Source: an uncultured Holophagaceae bacterium (lineage in GTDB: Bacteria > Acidobacteriota > Holophagae > Holophagales > Holophagaceae). Taken from it: a stretch of DNA of 64,000 bases. Location: contig CAISFO010000097.1 of NCBI GenBank assembly GCA_903884655.1, positions 62,001 through 126,000 on the forward strand, written 5' to 3'. A program made the translations under genes and the position numbers. The notes below the pieces were generated by a model. That model was not told the DNA's origin, made no database searches, and saw only the letters and a program-made list of their open reading frames with translations. Within the stretch, counting starts at the first letter, position 1; each line of letters starts with the position of its first letter. Below are positions 52,608 to 60,051 of the stretch, one piece after another.

Positions 52608-52641
52608 GAACTAATTCTAACCCAGAATCGGGTGATTCCAG

Positions 52642-53652
52642 TCACGACACCAGGGACAGTGTCACTTCCCGAATCAGGGGTTCCGGACTTAGGTTGCGGG
52701 GCAAGTGCCGGAGAGCCTCCAGGGCCGCCTCCTGGGGGGCCTTCAGATCCCGTTGCGGCGTAGCCAAGGTGGTCAGCTCTTCGCGCCAGGGCAACAAGGC
52801 GGGCGTTTCTCCCACCCGGATCCGGGCCACATCCGCCAATAGCCGAAGCAGGAGCTCCAGGGGCTGCCGGAGCTGCTCCCCCTGAGCCTGGGTGGACTCC
52901 TTTTCAGGCAGCAACGGGCCCGCCGCCTCGCTGAAGGGGCGGCCCGCCATGAGCGCGATCCAGGCGTCCACCTGGGCCTCGGCCCGCCGGAAGTCCGCTT
53001 CCCCCAGGAAACGCAAGCTGCCCTCCCCCAGGGCGGACCAGCGGGGCTGATCCCCCTCCTGCCAGCCATGGCGCAGCGCCACGGCCCAGGCCTCCTTCGG
53101 CGACAGGGGCGCGAAGGGGATGCGCTCACAGCGGCTGCGGATGGTCTGCAGCAGGGCCTCGGGGCGGTGGGTCACGAGAATGAAGTGGGTGCCCGGCGGA
53201 GGCTCCTCCAGGGTCTTGAGCAGAATGTTGCCGCTGGATTCGTTGAGCCGGTGCGCCTCCTCCACCAGGATCCACCGGTGGCAGTTCATGGGCGGGGCCA
53301 GGGAGGCCCACTCGATGACGCCGCGGCTGAAGCGAGGCTGGTTGTTCGAATCGAGGCCTTCGCGGATCTGGTCGATGCGGATGACACCAGCCTTGCCCTC
53401 GGGCACGATGCGGAGCAGGTTCGGCAGCTCGAAGGGCAGGTCGCCGCCCTGGAACAGTCGGCAACCCTCGCACTGGCCGCAGGCAGTCCGCCGGAAGCAG
53501 ATCTCGCGCTGGGCCATCTCAAGGGCCACGCGGCGCTTGCCGATGCCTTCGGGGCCTGTGAAGAGCAGCGAGCCCCGGATGCGGCCGCCCTGCAGCCGGT
53601 CGAGCAACCGCTGGCGGATGGCCTGGTGGCCGGCGATATCGGCGCTGAACAT
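52642..53652 (-). CDS. holB: DNA polymerase III delta' subunit
   Basis: 336 residues. Part of the clamp loader. Markers are the P-loop-like TGPEGIGKRRVA (about 33-44), the zinc cysteines in CFRRTACGQCEGC, and the EEAHRLNESSGNILLKTLEEPP block with sensor residues TIRSRC. Its start shares a base with the thymidylate kinase stop (TGATG), a common tmk-holB arrangement. Confidence 0.92.
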   Translation of the reverse strand: MFSADIAGHQAIRQRLLDRLQGGRIRGSLLFTGPEGIGKRRVALEMAQREICFRRTACGQCEGCRLFQGGDLPFELPNLLRIVPEGKAGVIRIDQIREGLDSNNQPRFSRGVIEWASLAPPMNCHRWILVEEAHRLNESSGNILLKTLEEPPPGTHFILVTHRPEALLQTIRSRCERIPFAPLSPKEAWAVALRHGWQEGDQPRWSALGEGSLRFLGEADFRRAEAQVDAWIALMAGRPFSEAAGPLLPEKESTQAQGEQLRQPLELLLRLLADVARIRVGETPALLPWREELTTLATPQRDLKAPQEAALEALRHLPRNLSPEPLIREVTLSLVS

Positions 53653-54317
53653 CAGTCGATCCTGAAGCCGGCATTGCGAAGCAGGGGCGCGACCCGCAGC
53701 CAGATGGCGGCCTCCACCTGCTCCACGGGATCCCGGGCCGGGATCAGGGCCACCCGGTTGGGCTGGCCCTGGGCGATGGCGAGAAAGCGGTTCCGGACCC
53801 GCCGGTGGAAGTCCAGCTCGGCTTCATCGAACCGGGTCTCCGAGAACTCGTGGCCAAGGGCCAGATTGCGCACTTCTACCCGCTGCAGGGAGAGCTCGGG
53901 GTCCATGTCGAGCAGCACGGTGAGGTGGGGCCTGAGGCCCCGCAGCACCAGCTCGCTGAGCCGGTCCAGGGACGCCTCGGCCACACCGCTGGCGCCCTGG
54001 TAGGCGCGGGTGGAATCCTCGAAGCGGTCGATGAGGACGATCTTTTCCTGCGCCAGCGCGGGCCGGATCAGGGTCTCCAGGTGCTGGGCCCGGTCGGCAT
54101 AGAACAGCAGCAGCTCGGATTCGGCGCACCAGGTCTCGCCGCTGGCGTGGCGTTCCAGCAGCAGTCGGCGCAGCTCCCGGCCGAGGGCCGTGCCGCCAGG
54201 TTCCTTGGACACCACCAGGGGCAGGTGCAGGCGCCGCAGGCGCTCCGACAGGCGCAGCATCTGGGTGGACTTGCCGGACCCCTCTACGCCTTCGATGGTG
54301 ATGAACACGCCCTGCAC
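53652..54317 (-). CDS. tmk: Thymidylate kinase
   Basis: 221 residues from a GTG at 54317, chosen because GGAGG lies four bases upstream and the protein then starts right before the P-loop FITIEGVEGSGKST. Phosphorylates dTMP to dTDP. The DR(Y/F) motif is LIDRFEDSTRAYQG, and the LID and base-binding regions follow. It precedes holB with a one-base overlap. Confidence 0.93.
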   Translation of the reverse strand: MQGVFITIEGVEGSGKSTQMLRLSERLRRLHLPLVVSKEPGGTALGRELRRLLLERHASGETWCAESELLLFYADRAQHLETLIRPALAQEKIVLIDRFEDSTRAYQGASGVAEASLDRLSELVLRGLRPHLTVLLDMDPELSLQRVEVRNLALGHEFSETRFDEAELDFHRRVRNRFLAIAQGQPNRVALIPARDPVEQVEAAIWLRVAPLLRNAGFRID

Positions 54318-54420
54318 GGGACCTCCGTGGATTGAGGATACCCGGCCCCGACGACGAAGAGGGGGCGGGCGACAGGGCCCTGGCACAGTGCTATCCTGCT
54401 GGAAACACCAGGAGTGACCG

Positions 54421-55497
54421 GTGGCCGAAGCGATCCATTGCCCGAGCTGCACCACCCGCTACCGCCTTCGCCCTGAGCGGCTGAAGCCGGTGATTCGCCG
54501 AGCGAAATGCTTTTCCTGCGGCAGTGTTTTCCCAGTGGGTGATGTCGTTCAGCGTCTGCTGACCCCCCCGGCCCAGGCCTCCACAGCCGCCTTCAAGCTC
54601 GAGGACGTGGCCGCCATCCAGCAGGATGAGCCCGCGGTGATTCCCGCCGAAGCCAGCTTGGCCTCCCTCAGTCCCGCCGATCTGGACGGCACCGATGCGG
54701 AGATCATGGAGAAGACCCTGGTGGCCGTACCAGCCTCGCTGCCCGAGGCGAAGTCTGAAACCGCCAGTCCCTATCCGTCCGAAATCACGGAGACCACCCT
54801 CTCCGGCTACACATCGGCCCGGGATGCCATTGAGAAGCTCTTTGGGAGCGCACCTGCCGCTCCCACCGGTCTGAAGCTGAGCCAGGATTCGAATCCCATG
54901 GACATGGAAGCCACCATGTCCGCATTGGACCACACCCTCGGCTCCTCCTCACCCGTCCAGTCGAGCCCTGCAGCAGGCGCTCATGCTGCAGCAGCCGGGT
55001 TGTCCGAAGAGGACCTGGCCGGACCGTCCACCTCCACGCTGCGGCTTTCCCAGCAGGAGCTCCTGGCGGCCATCGCTGCCGCACCGGCGGCAGCGGAGCC
55101 CACGGTAGCGCTGCGGGCCTCCGATCTGGTCAACGCCAAGGAAGCGACCTCGAACCTTGGAGCGACGGTTCCCATCAGGCCCACCTTCCCGCCATTGGGT
55201 GAAGCGCAGGATTCCAGTATCGAGATGCTGCGCCTCAAGATTGGCGAGGACATCTATGGCAGCCTCACCATGCCTCAGCTGATCGGGTGGGTGGAAGAGG
55301 GCCGGATTCTGGAGAACCACCTCGTGGCCCGTCAGCACAGTGAGAACTGGCTGGAGGCTCACAAGGTGCCGGGGCTGCGCCCCGTGTTCGAACGCCTTCG
55401 CCGGGAGCGCAGCGGTGGCGCCCCCAGCCTTGAGCAGCCCCCAGGCGAGATCGCCCCCAAGAAGAGCCTCTTTGGTGGCCTATTCGGAAAGAACTGA
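54421..55497 (+). CDS. Zinc-ribbon (MJ0042-type) and GYF-like domain protein
   Basis: 358 residues starting at a GTG with AGGAG six bases upstream. Residues 5-45 are a CPSCxxxY ... CFSCG zinc ribbon of the MJ0042 type. The middle 220 residues are low-complexity Ala, Ser, Pro and Glu. Residues 275-330 resemble a GYF_2 domain (DIYGSLTMPQLIGWVEEGRI), and the end is basic. This layout is known from myxobacterial and related regulatory or adaptor proteins. There is no enzyme or membrane segment. It sits two bases before an exported protein. Confidence 0.75.
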   Translation: MAEAIHCPSCTTRYRLRPERLKPVIRRAKCFSCGSVFPVGDVVQRLLTPPAQASTAAFKLEDVAAIQQDEPAVIPAEASLASLSPADLDGTDAEIMEKTLVAVPASLPEAKSETASPYPSEITETTLSGYTSARDAIEKLFGSAPAAPTGLKLSQDSNPMDMEATMSALDHTLGSSSPVQSSPAAGAHAAAAGLSEEDLAGPSTSTLRLSQQELLAAIAAAPAAAEPTVALRASDLVNAKEATSNLGATVPIRPTFPPLGEAQDSSIEMLRLKIGEDIYGSLTMPQLIGWVEEGRILENHLVARQHSENWLEAHKVPGLRPVFERLRRERSGGAPSLEQPPGEIAPKKSLFGGLFGKN

Positions 55498-55498
55498 A

Positions 55499-56086
55499 AT
55501 GCAAACCCTCATCCTGATCGCCGCCCTTGGTCTGGCCCAGGAGCCGCCCCTGCAGATTCCGCCCCCCCCAGTGGAGGCGCCGGCCCAGGCTCCCCAACCC
55601 CCGGCCAAGACCGAGGCACCGGCACCCGCTCCGGCCCCCCCGGCACCGGTGAAACCGATGGTGCCTGCCCCGGCCCCAGCTTCGGCGACACCAGCCTCTC
55701 CGCTGACCTTCTATTCTGAAAGTTTCCCCTTCGCCTGGGATCGCCTCATCCCACTGACCATCAGCCTTGATGGCCTGAAGGTGAGCAGCATCTTCTTCAA
55801 CAAGCGGGTGGTGCAGTCCGGGTTTTTCAACCTGCTCAAGGATGCTGAATTCGGTACCCGGGCCCAGGTCGAGGTCACCAACACCGGCAAGTTCCCCAAG
55901 GTCCCGGGCTTCGCGGTGGCCGTGCTGGACAAGGATGGGCGCCTGCTCGGCGTGGCTTCCGGCGGCACCAAGGTGGGCACCATCAAGCCCGGCGAGACGG
56001 AAACGTTCGATCTGAACTTCACGCAGGTGAAGGAGCGCCTCGCCTTTGGCGACAAGTTCTTCCTGGCCATCGAACTGAGGAACTAA
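55499..56086 (+). CDS. Exported protein with Pro/Ala-rich linker and FxLYD-like domain
   Basis: 195 residues. A short signal peptide (MQTLILIAALGLAQ) precedes about 50 residues of Pro-Ala repeats (probable linker through the envelope), then a beta-sandwich with VEVTNTGKFPKVPGFAVAVLDKDG and LKPGE-like IKPGETETFDL, which fits FxLYD-type domains. Role unknown. The start follows the zinc-ribbon gene stop by one base. The stop overlaps the convergent kinase gene by four bases. Confidence 0.7.
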   Translation: MQTLILIAALGLAQEPPLQIPPPPVEAPAQAPQPPAKTEAPAPAPAPPAPVKPMVPAPAPASATPASPLTFYSESFPFAWDRLIPLTISLDGLKVSSIFFNKRVVQSGFFNLLKDAEFGTRAQVEVTNTGKFPKVPGFAVAVLDKDGRLLGVASGGTKVGTIKPGETETFDLNFTQVKERLAFGDKFFLAIELRN

Positions 56087-57087
56087 TTGGCCTCTTGCTC
56101 ACGATAGTGCGCCAGGATCTCGTCCGGCGTGGCGGTGGCCGTGCCCATCTTGGCGACCACCACGCCAGCCGCTGCGTTGGCAAGCATGGCGGCCTCGCGC
56201 CAATCGGCGCCGGTGGCGATGGCCGCGCTGAAGGCGGCGATGACCGTGTCGCCGGCACCGCTGACATCAAACACCTCGCGGGCTTCCGTGGGAATCATCC
56301 AGGGCGCTGCATGCCCTTCATCCTGGGAGAACAGGGCCATGCCCCGCTCGCTGCGCGTCACCAGCAACCCCTTCAACCCCAGTTCCGCGATCAGGTCCCG
56401 ACCTGCGATGGTCACTTCCATGTCCGACCTCGCCGGATGTCCAGTCAGTTCCGAGGCTTCCTTCGTGTTGGGCGTCATCAGCGTGGCACCACGATAGAGC
56501 AGCTTGTGGGCCGGTTTGGGATCGACCACCCAGGGGATGTTCTGTGCCCCGCAGATCTCTCGGACTGCGTCCATCACCGGCATGTTGACCGTCCCTTTGG
56601 CGTAGTCGGACACGATGAGCGCCGAGGCGCCACCGAGCGCCCGCTCAAGCCGGTCCTTCAATCCAAGCAGCACGGCCGCGTCGGGGGGCCCGGCGTCTTC
56701 CCGGTCGATGCGCAGCATCTGCTGCTGCTGGCCGATTACGCGGGTCTTGATGATGGTGGGGCGGGAGTTGTCCAGCACCAGGCCCGAGATGGACACACCC
56801 ATCCCGGTCAGCAGTCCCAGCACCCGATCACCCGCGGCATCCTTCTGGAGGGTGCCAATGAGCAGCGGCTCCGCACCCAGGGCCTTGAGGTTGGAGGCGA
56901 CATTGGCGGCGCCGCCCAGCACGACCCGCTCCCGGAGCACGCGAACGATCGGCACCGGCGCCTCCGGCGAGATGCGGTTGACCTCGCCGAATAGGTACTC
57001 GTCCAGCATCACATCGCCCAGCACGGCCACTTTGCGGCCCTGCATGCGCTGAAGCAGGGTTTCGGCCTGGGATCGATCGAGCCTCAT
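56083..57087 (-). CDS. rfaE1: Heptose-7-phosphate kinase (HldE kinase domain alone)
   Basis: 334 residues from the ATG at 57087, with AGG upstream. PfkB/ribokinase fold: GDVMLDEYLFGEVNRISPEAPVPI at the start, PGGAANVA-like LGGAANVASN and the ATP/anion-hole motif VSGAGDTVIA (near residue 270, Asp base). It phosphorylates D-glycero-D-manno-heptose 7-phosphate in LPS core synthesis. The C-terminal nucleotidyltransferase domain of bifunctional HldE is absent, so HldC should be elsewhere. It is 52 bases after the Trm112-like gene. Confidence 0.9.
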   Translation of the reverse strand: MRLDRSQAETLLQRMQGRKVAVLGDVMLDEYLFGEVNRISPEAPVPIVRVLRERVVLGGAANVASNLKALGAEPLLIGTLQKDAAGDRVLGLLTGMGVSISGLVLDNSRPTIIKTRVIGQQQQMLRIDREDAGPPDAAVLLGLKDRLERALGGASALIVSDYAKGTVNMPVMDAVREICGAQNIPWVVDPKPAHKLLYRGATLMTPNTKEASELTGHPARSDMEVTIAGRDLIAELGLKGLLVTRSERGMALFSQDEGHAAPWMIPTEAREVFDVSGAGDTVIAAFSAAIATGADWREAAMLANAAAGVVVAKMGTATATPDEILAHYREQEAN

Positions 57088-57139
57088 GGTCGCCCTTCCT
57101 GGGCACCCACCGTCACGGCCCCCCCCTGCTGCCGCGGGC

Positions 57140-57307
57140 TCACTTCTCCACCTGCTTCGCCGCGTCCACCAGCATGACGGGGATGCCATCCTCGATGGGG
57201 TAGAGCAGTCCGCACTTCTGGCAATGCAGTCCCGAGGACTGCTCCTGAAGGTCGCCATGGCAGGCCGGACAGCAGAGGATCTCGAGAAGGCGGGGATCAA
57301 GTGGCAT
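57140..57307 (-). CDS. Trm112-like small zinc protein
   Basis: 55 residues, reading MPLDPRLLEILCCPAC then the second pair CQKC and GLLYPIEDGIPVML. This is the Trm112/YcaR family: four Cys for zinc, about 55-60 residues. YcaR-like genes often sit near lipid A and LPS genes such as lpxK and kdsB, which fits the heptose kinase just downstream. The partner methyltransferase in Bacteria is often unknown. No clear ribosome site, but sequence conservation is strong. Confidence 0.88.
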   Translation of the reverse strand: MPLDPRLLEILCCPACHGDLQEQSSGLHCQKCGLLYPIEDGIPVMLVDAAKQVEK

Positions 57308-57389
57308 GGAGAAAAGCTAGCAGCAGAGTGCCCTTCCCGCTTGGCGAATTTGCCCCGCCAGGGAGGGAGTAGACTGGCCTCCTTCTGCC

Positions 57390-59489
57390 ATGAGGCCTTC
57401 CATGAAAATGTCCGGAACCATCGCCTTCATGCTGGCCGCCCTCGGCGCCCCCCTTCCAGGCTCCCCGGGAGTCGTGCCCACTCCGGCTGCGGTTTCAGGG
57501 GTCGAGGCCACCTCCACCCGGCTGGTCCAGGAGCTGGTCACCCGGCATGGGGAAGGCCAGCGGGTCCGCATCCAGCGCGGGCTGAGGCAGGTGCGGGCCT
57601 TCTGGCGGACGGAAGACGGTGACGAACGCGCCTTCGAAGCCTTCGCGAAGGCCCACTTCGCGGGCGATCAGAGCGCGCAGGACGCGCTGTTCAACAGGCT
57701 GGAGTTCGTCCTGGAGAGCGCCTTCGGCCACGCCCTTGAGGTCGGACGGGACTTCCGCTGGTACTCGGAACTGGACCTGGGGCCGATGCTTCCGGTGGAT
57801 GAGGTCCTCTCAGGCTACGACCCTGGTGCCCACTTCGTCGATGATGCCTTCACGAACAAGCTGGCCTTCGCTGTGCTGTTGAACTTTCCCCTCTCCAGCC
57901 TGGAGGAACGCCAGCGGGACGGGGCGACCTGGACCCGCCGTCAGTGGGCAGAAGCTCGGCTCGTGGACCTCTTTGCCAAGCGCATCCCCGCCGAGGTGAA
58001 CCAAGCCGCGGCCGAGGCCAGCGGCCAGGCCGAGCGCTACATCGCCTCCTACAACATCTGGATGCACCACCTCCTGGACGCCAGCGGCCATCGACTCTTC
58101 GAGCCCAAGAAGCGGCTGCTCTCCCACTGGAACCTGCGGGACGAGCTGAAGAGCCGCTATGCCGAGGGCCCCGGTGGCCTGGCCCGGCAGCGCATGATCC
58201 AGAAGGTCATGGAGCGCATCGTGACCCAGACCATCCCGGCGGCGGTCATCGACAATCCCCTGGTGGACTGGAATCCGAATTCCAACCAGGTGCTCGCCAG
58301 CACGGTTCAGGACAGCGACCAGGCCATCCCGGCGGGATTCAAGCCGAGTTCCACCCCTGAACCCGACACGCGCTACAAGGTGCTGCTGGACTGCTTCCTG
58401 GCAGTGAGGAAGGCCGATCCCTGCAGCCCCACGGCGCCCACCCACATCGCCCGCAGCTTCGAGGAAGGTCGCCAGCTGCCCGAAGCCCGGGTGAAGGCCA
58501 TCCTCGAAGAAGTCTGCGGCAGCCCGCTCGTAAAGCAGGTGGCCCGGGTCATCGAACATCGAGTAGGCCGCAAGCTGGAACCCTTCGATGTCTGGTACAA
58601 CGGCTTCCGGCCGGGCGCCGGCCTGGATGAAACCAAGCTCGATGCGCTGATCAAGGCCAAGTACCCCACACCTGCCGCCTACAAGGCTGATATGCCCAAC
58701 CTGCTGCAGGGCCTGGGCTTCAGTCCCGAACGTGCCGTCTGGCTGGCCAGTCGCATCGAAGTGGACCCGGCCCGGGGCTCCGGCCACGCCATGGGTGCCC
58801 AGCGGCGGGCGGACAACGCCCACCTGCGCACCCGGGTGGGCAGGGACGGCATGGACTACAAGGGCTTCAACATCGCGGTCCACGAAATGGGCCACAACGT
58901 GGAACAGACCTTCTCCCTGGTGAACGTGGACCACTGGCTGCTGAACGGGGTGCCCAACACAGCCTTCACCGAGGCCCTGGCCTTCGTCTTCCAGGCCCAG
59001 GACCTGAAGCTCCTGGGCCAGCCCCTGCCCGACGCGAAGGCCCAGGCCGAAAAGACCCTCAACGATTTCTGGATGACCTACGAGATCGCCGGCGTGGGTC
59101 TGGTGGACACTGCCGTCTGGCACTGGATGTACGACCATCCCGCCGCCACCCCCGCGCAGCTCAAGGAAGCGGTGCTGGGCATCTCCCGGGATGTCTGGAA
59201 CCGCTACTACTTCCCGGTGCTGGGGCAGAAGGACTGTGTGCTGCTGGGCATCTACAGCCACATGATCCACAGCTTCCTCTACCTGCCCGATTATGCCATC
59301 GGCCACTTGATCGCCTTCCAGATCGAGCATGAGATCGAGAAGACCGGGAAGCTGGGCGAGACCTTCGAGCGCATGGCCATCCAGGGCCGCCTGACGCCGG
59401 ACCTCTGGATGCGCGGGGCCACCGGCCGCCCCGTGGGCCCCGAGGCACTGCTGGATGCCACCGGGAAAGCATTGAAGGCCCTGCAGTAG
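57390..59489 (+). CDS. Secreted HExxH metallopeptidase, gluzincin-like
   Basis: 699 residues if started at the ATG at 57390; the ATG at 57402 with GAGG before it is an alternative. A signal peptide (MSGTIAFMLAALGAPLPG) is present. The zinc site AVHEMGHN has His498, Glu499 and His502. A likely third ligand Glu528 in FTEALAFVF is 26 residues on, which fits gluzincins such as M3-like enzymes. The first 450 residues are helical without a known domain. It probably cleaves peptides outside the cytoplasm; the exact family cannot be named from sequence here. Confidence 0.8.
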   Translation: MRPSMKMSGTIAFMLAALGAPLPGSPGVVPTPAAVSGVEATSTRLVQELVTRHGEGQRVRIQRGLRQVRAFWRTEDGDERAFEAFAKAHFAGDQSAQDALFNRLEFVLESAFGHALEVGRDFRWYSELDLGPMLPVDEVLSGYDPGAHFVDDAFTNKLAFAVLLNFPLSSLEERQRDGATWTRRQWAEARLVDLFAKRIPAEVNQAAAEASGQAERYIASYNIWMHHLLDASGHRLFEPKKRLLSHWNLRDELKSRYAEGPGGLARQRMIQKVMERIVTQTIPAAVIDNPLVDWNPNSNQVLASTVQDSDQAIPAGFKPSSTPEPDTRYKVLLDCFLAVRKADPCSPTAPTHIARSFEEGRQLPEARVKAILEEVCGSPLVKQVARVIEHRVGRKLEPFDVWYNGFRPGAGLDETKLDALIKAKYPTPAAYKADMPNLLQGLGFSPERAVWLASRIEVDPARGSGHAMGAQRRADNAHLRTRVGRDGMDYKGFNIAVHEMGHNVEQTFSLVNVDHWLLNGVPNTAFTEALAFVFQAQDLKLLGQPLPDAKAQAEKTLNDFWMTYEIAGVGLVDTAVWHWMYDHPAATPAQLKEAVLGISRDVWNRYYFPVLGQKDCVLLGIYSHMIHSFLYLPDYAIGHLIAFQIEHEIEKTGKLGETFERMAIQGRLTPDLWMRGATGRPVGPEALLDATGKALKALQ

Positions 59490-59511
59490 CCTGCCGGGCC
59501 CCCTTCCAAAC

Positions 59512-59589
59512 GCGAGTTCCGCTGCATCGGGCACGGCCCGAGCCTCTGGAACTTCCCAGACCTAGCCCCCCCGCTAGGGCGGAACTCGC
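59512..59589. other. 78-base multi-hairpin element between convergent genes
   Basis: GCGAGTTCCGC at 59512-59522 and GCGGAACTCGC at 59579-59589 form a perfect 11-base outer stem. Inside, three perfect small hairpins follow one another: TCGGGC/GCCCGA (59527-59541), TCTGG/CCAGA (59545-59560) and CCTAGC/GCTAGG (59561-59578). The result is a cloverleaf-like fold. It is not a tRNA: loops and stems have the wrong lengths and there is no TTC loop. A TTCTTAT tail follows on the plus strand. It could be a terminator, a small structured RNA or a REP-like element. Confidence 0.6.
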
Positions 59590-59649
59590 TTCTTATGCAC
59601 CAGGACAAGCTGCCCTCCTGGTGAATCCGATAAACCGCAAGGACCTAAC

Positions 59650-60003
59650 TCAGGGCCCGATGGCAAGGCCCCCGGCTTCGCCTGTCCGGACCCGGTAGCA
59701 TTCCTCCAGGTTCAGGACGAACACCTTTCCATCTCCCAGCGAACTCGGCCTGGAGCGGGCCGCGGACAGGATGGCTTCCACCGCGGGCTGAACGAATTCT
59801 TCGTTCACGGCGATCTCCAGCTTCACCTTGGGCAGCAGGCGCACAAGGCCGATCTTGTTGCCGCGGAACTGCTCGGCGAATCCTTTCTGGGTTCCGCAGC
59901 CGCGGACGTCTGACACGGTCATCAGGTAGATGTCCTTGGCCACGAGGGCGGCCTGGACCGCTTCGAACTTGTCCGGTCGGATGATGGCGACGATCATTTT
60001 CAT
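59650..60003 (-). CDS. glnK: PII nitrogen-regulatory protein (GlnK-type)
   Basis: 117 residues, normal length. PII trimers sense ATP/ADP and 2-oxoglutarate and plug the ammonium channel. The start (MKMIVAIIRPDKF), the KVKLEIAV strand and the C-terminal RTGE loop fit the family. The T-loop differs: the usual Tyr46 is Phe and the uridylylation site Tyr51 is Ile (FRGNKIG), so control by GlnD is unlikely. It follows amt by 48 bases, the standard amt-glnK pairing in reversed order. Confidence 0.92.
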   Translation of the reverse strand: MKMIVAIIRPDKFEAVQAALVAKDIYLMTVSDVRGCGTQKGFAEQFRGNKIGLVRLLPKVKLEIAVNEEFVQPAVEAILSAARSRPSSLGDGKVFVLNLEECYRVRTGEAGGLAIGP

Positions 60004-60051
60004 GGGTGACTCCTGCGGCGGAATGGTGGGGAAAGTCGACTCATGAGCCGC

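Noticed and set aside
59512..59589. tRNA gene
   Set aside because: Cloverleaf-like, but the acceptor stem is 11 pairs, the anticodon-like loop has six bases, and no TTC loop or conserved tRNA bases are present on either strand.
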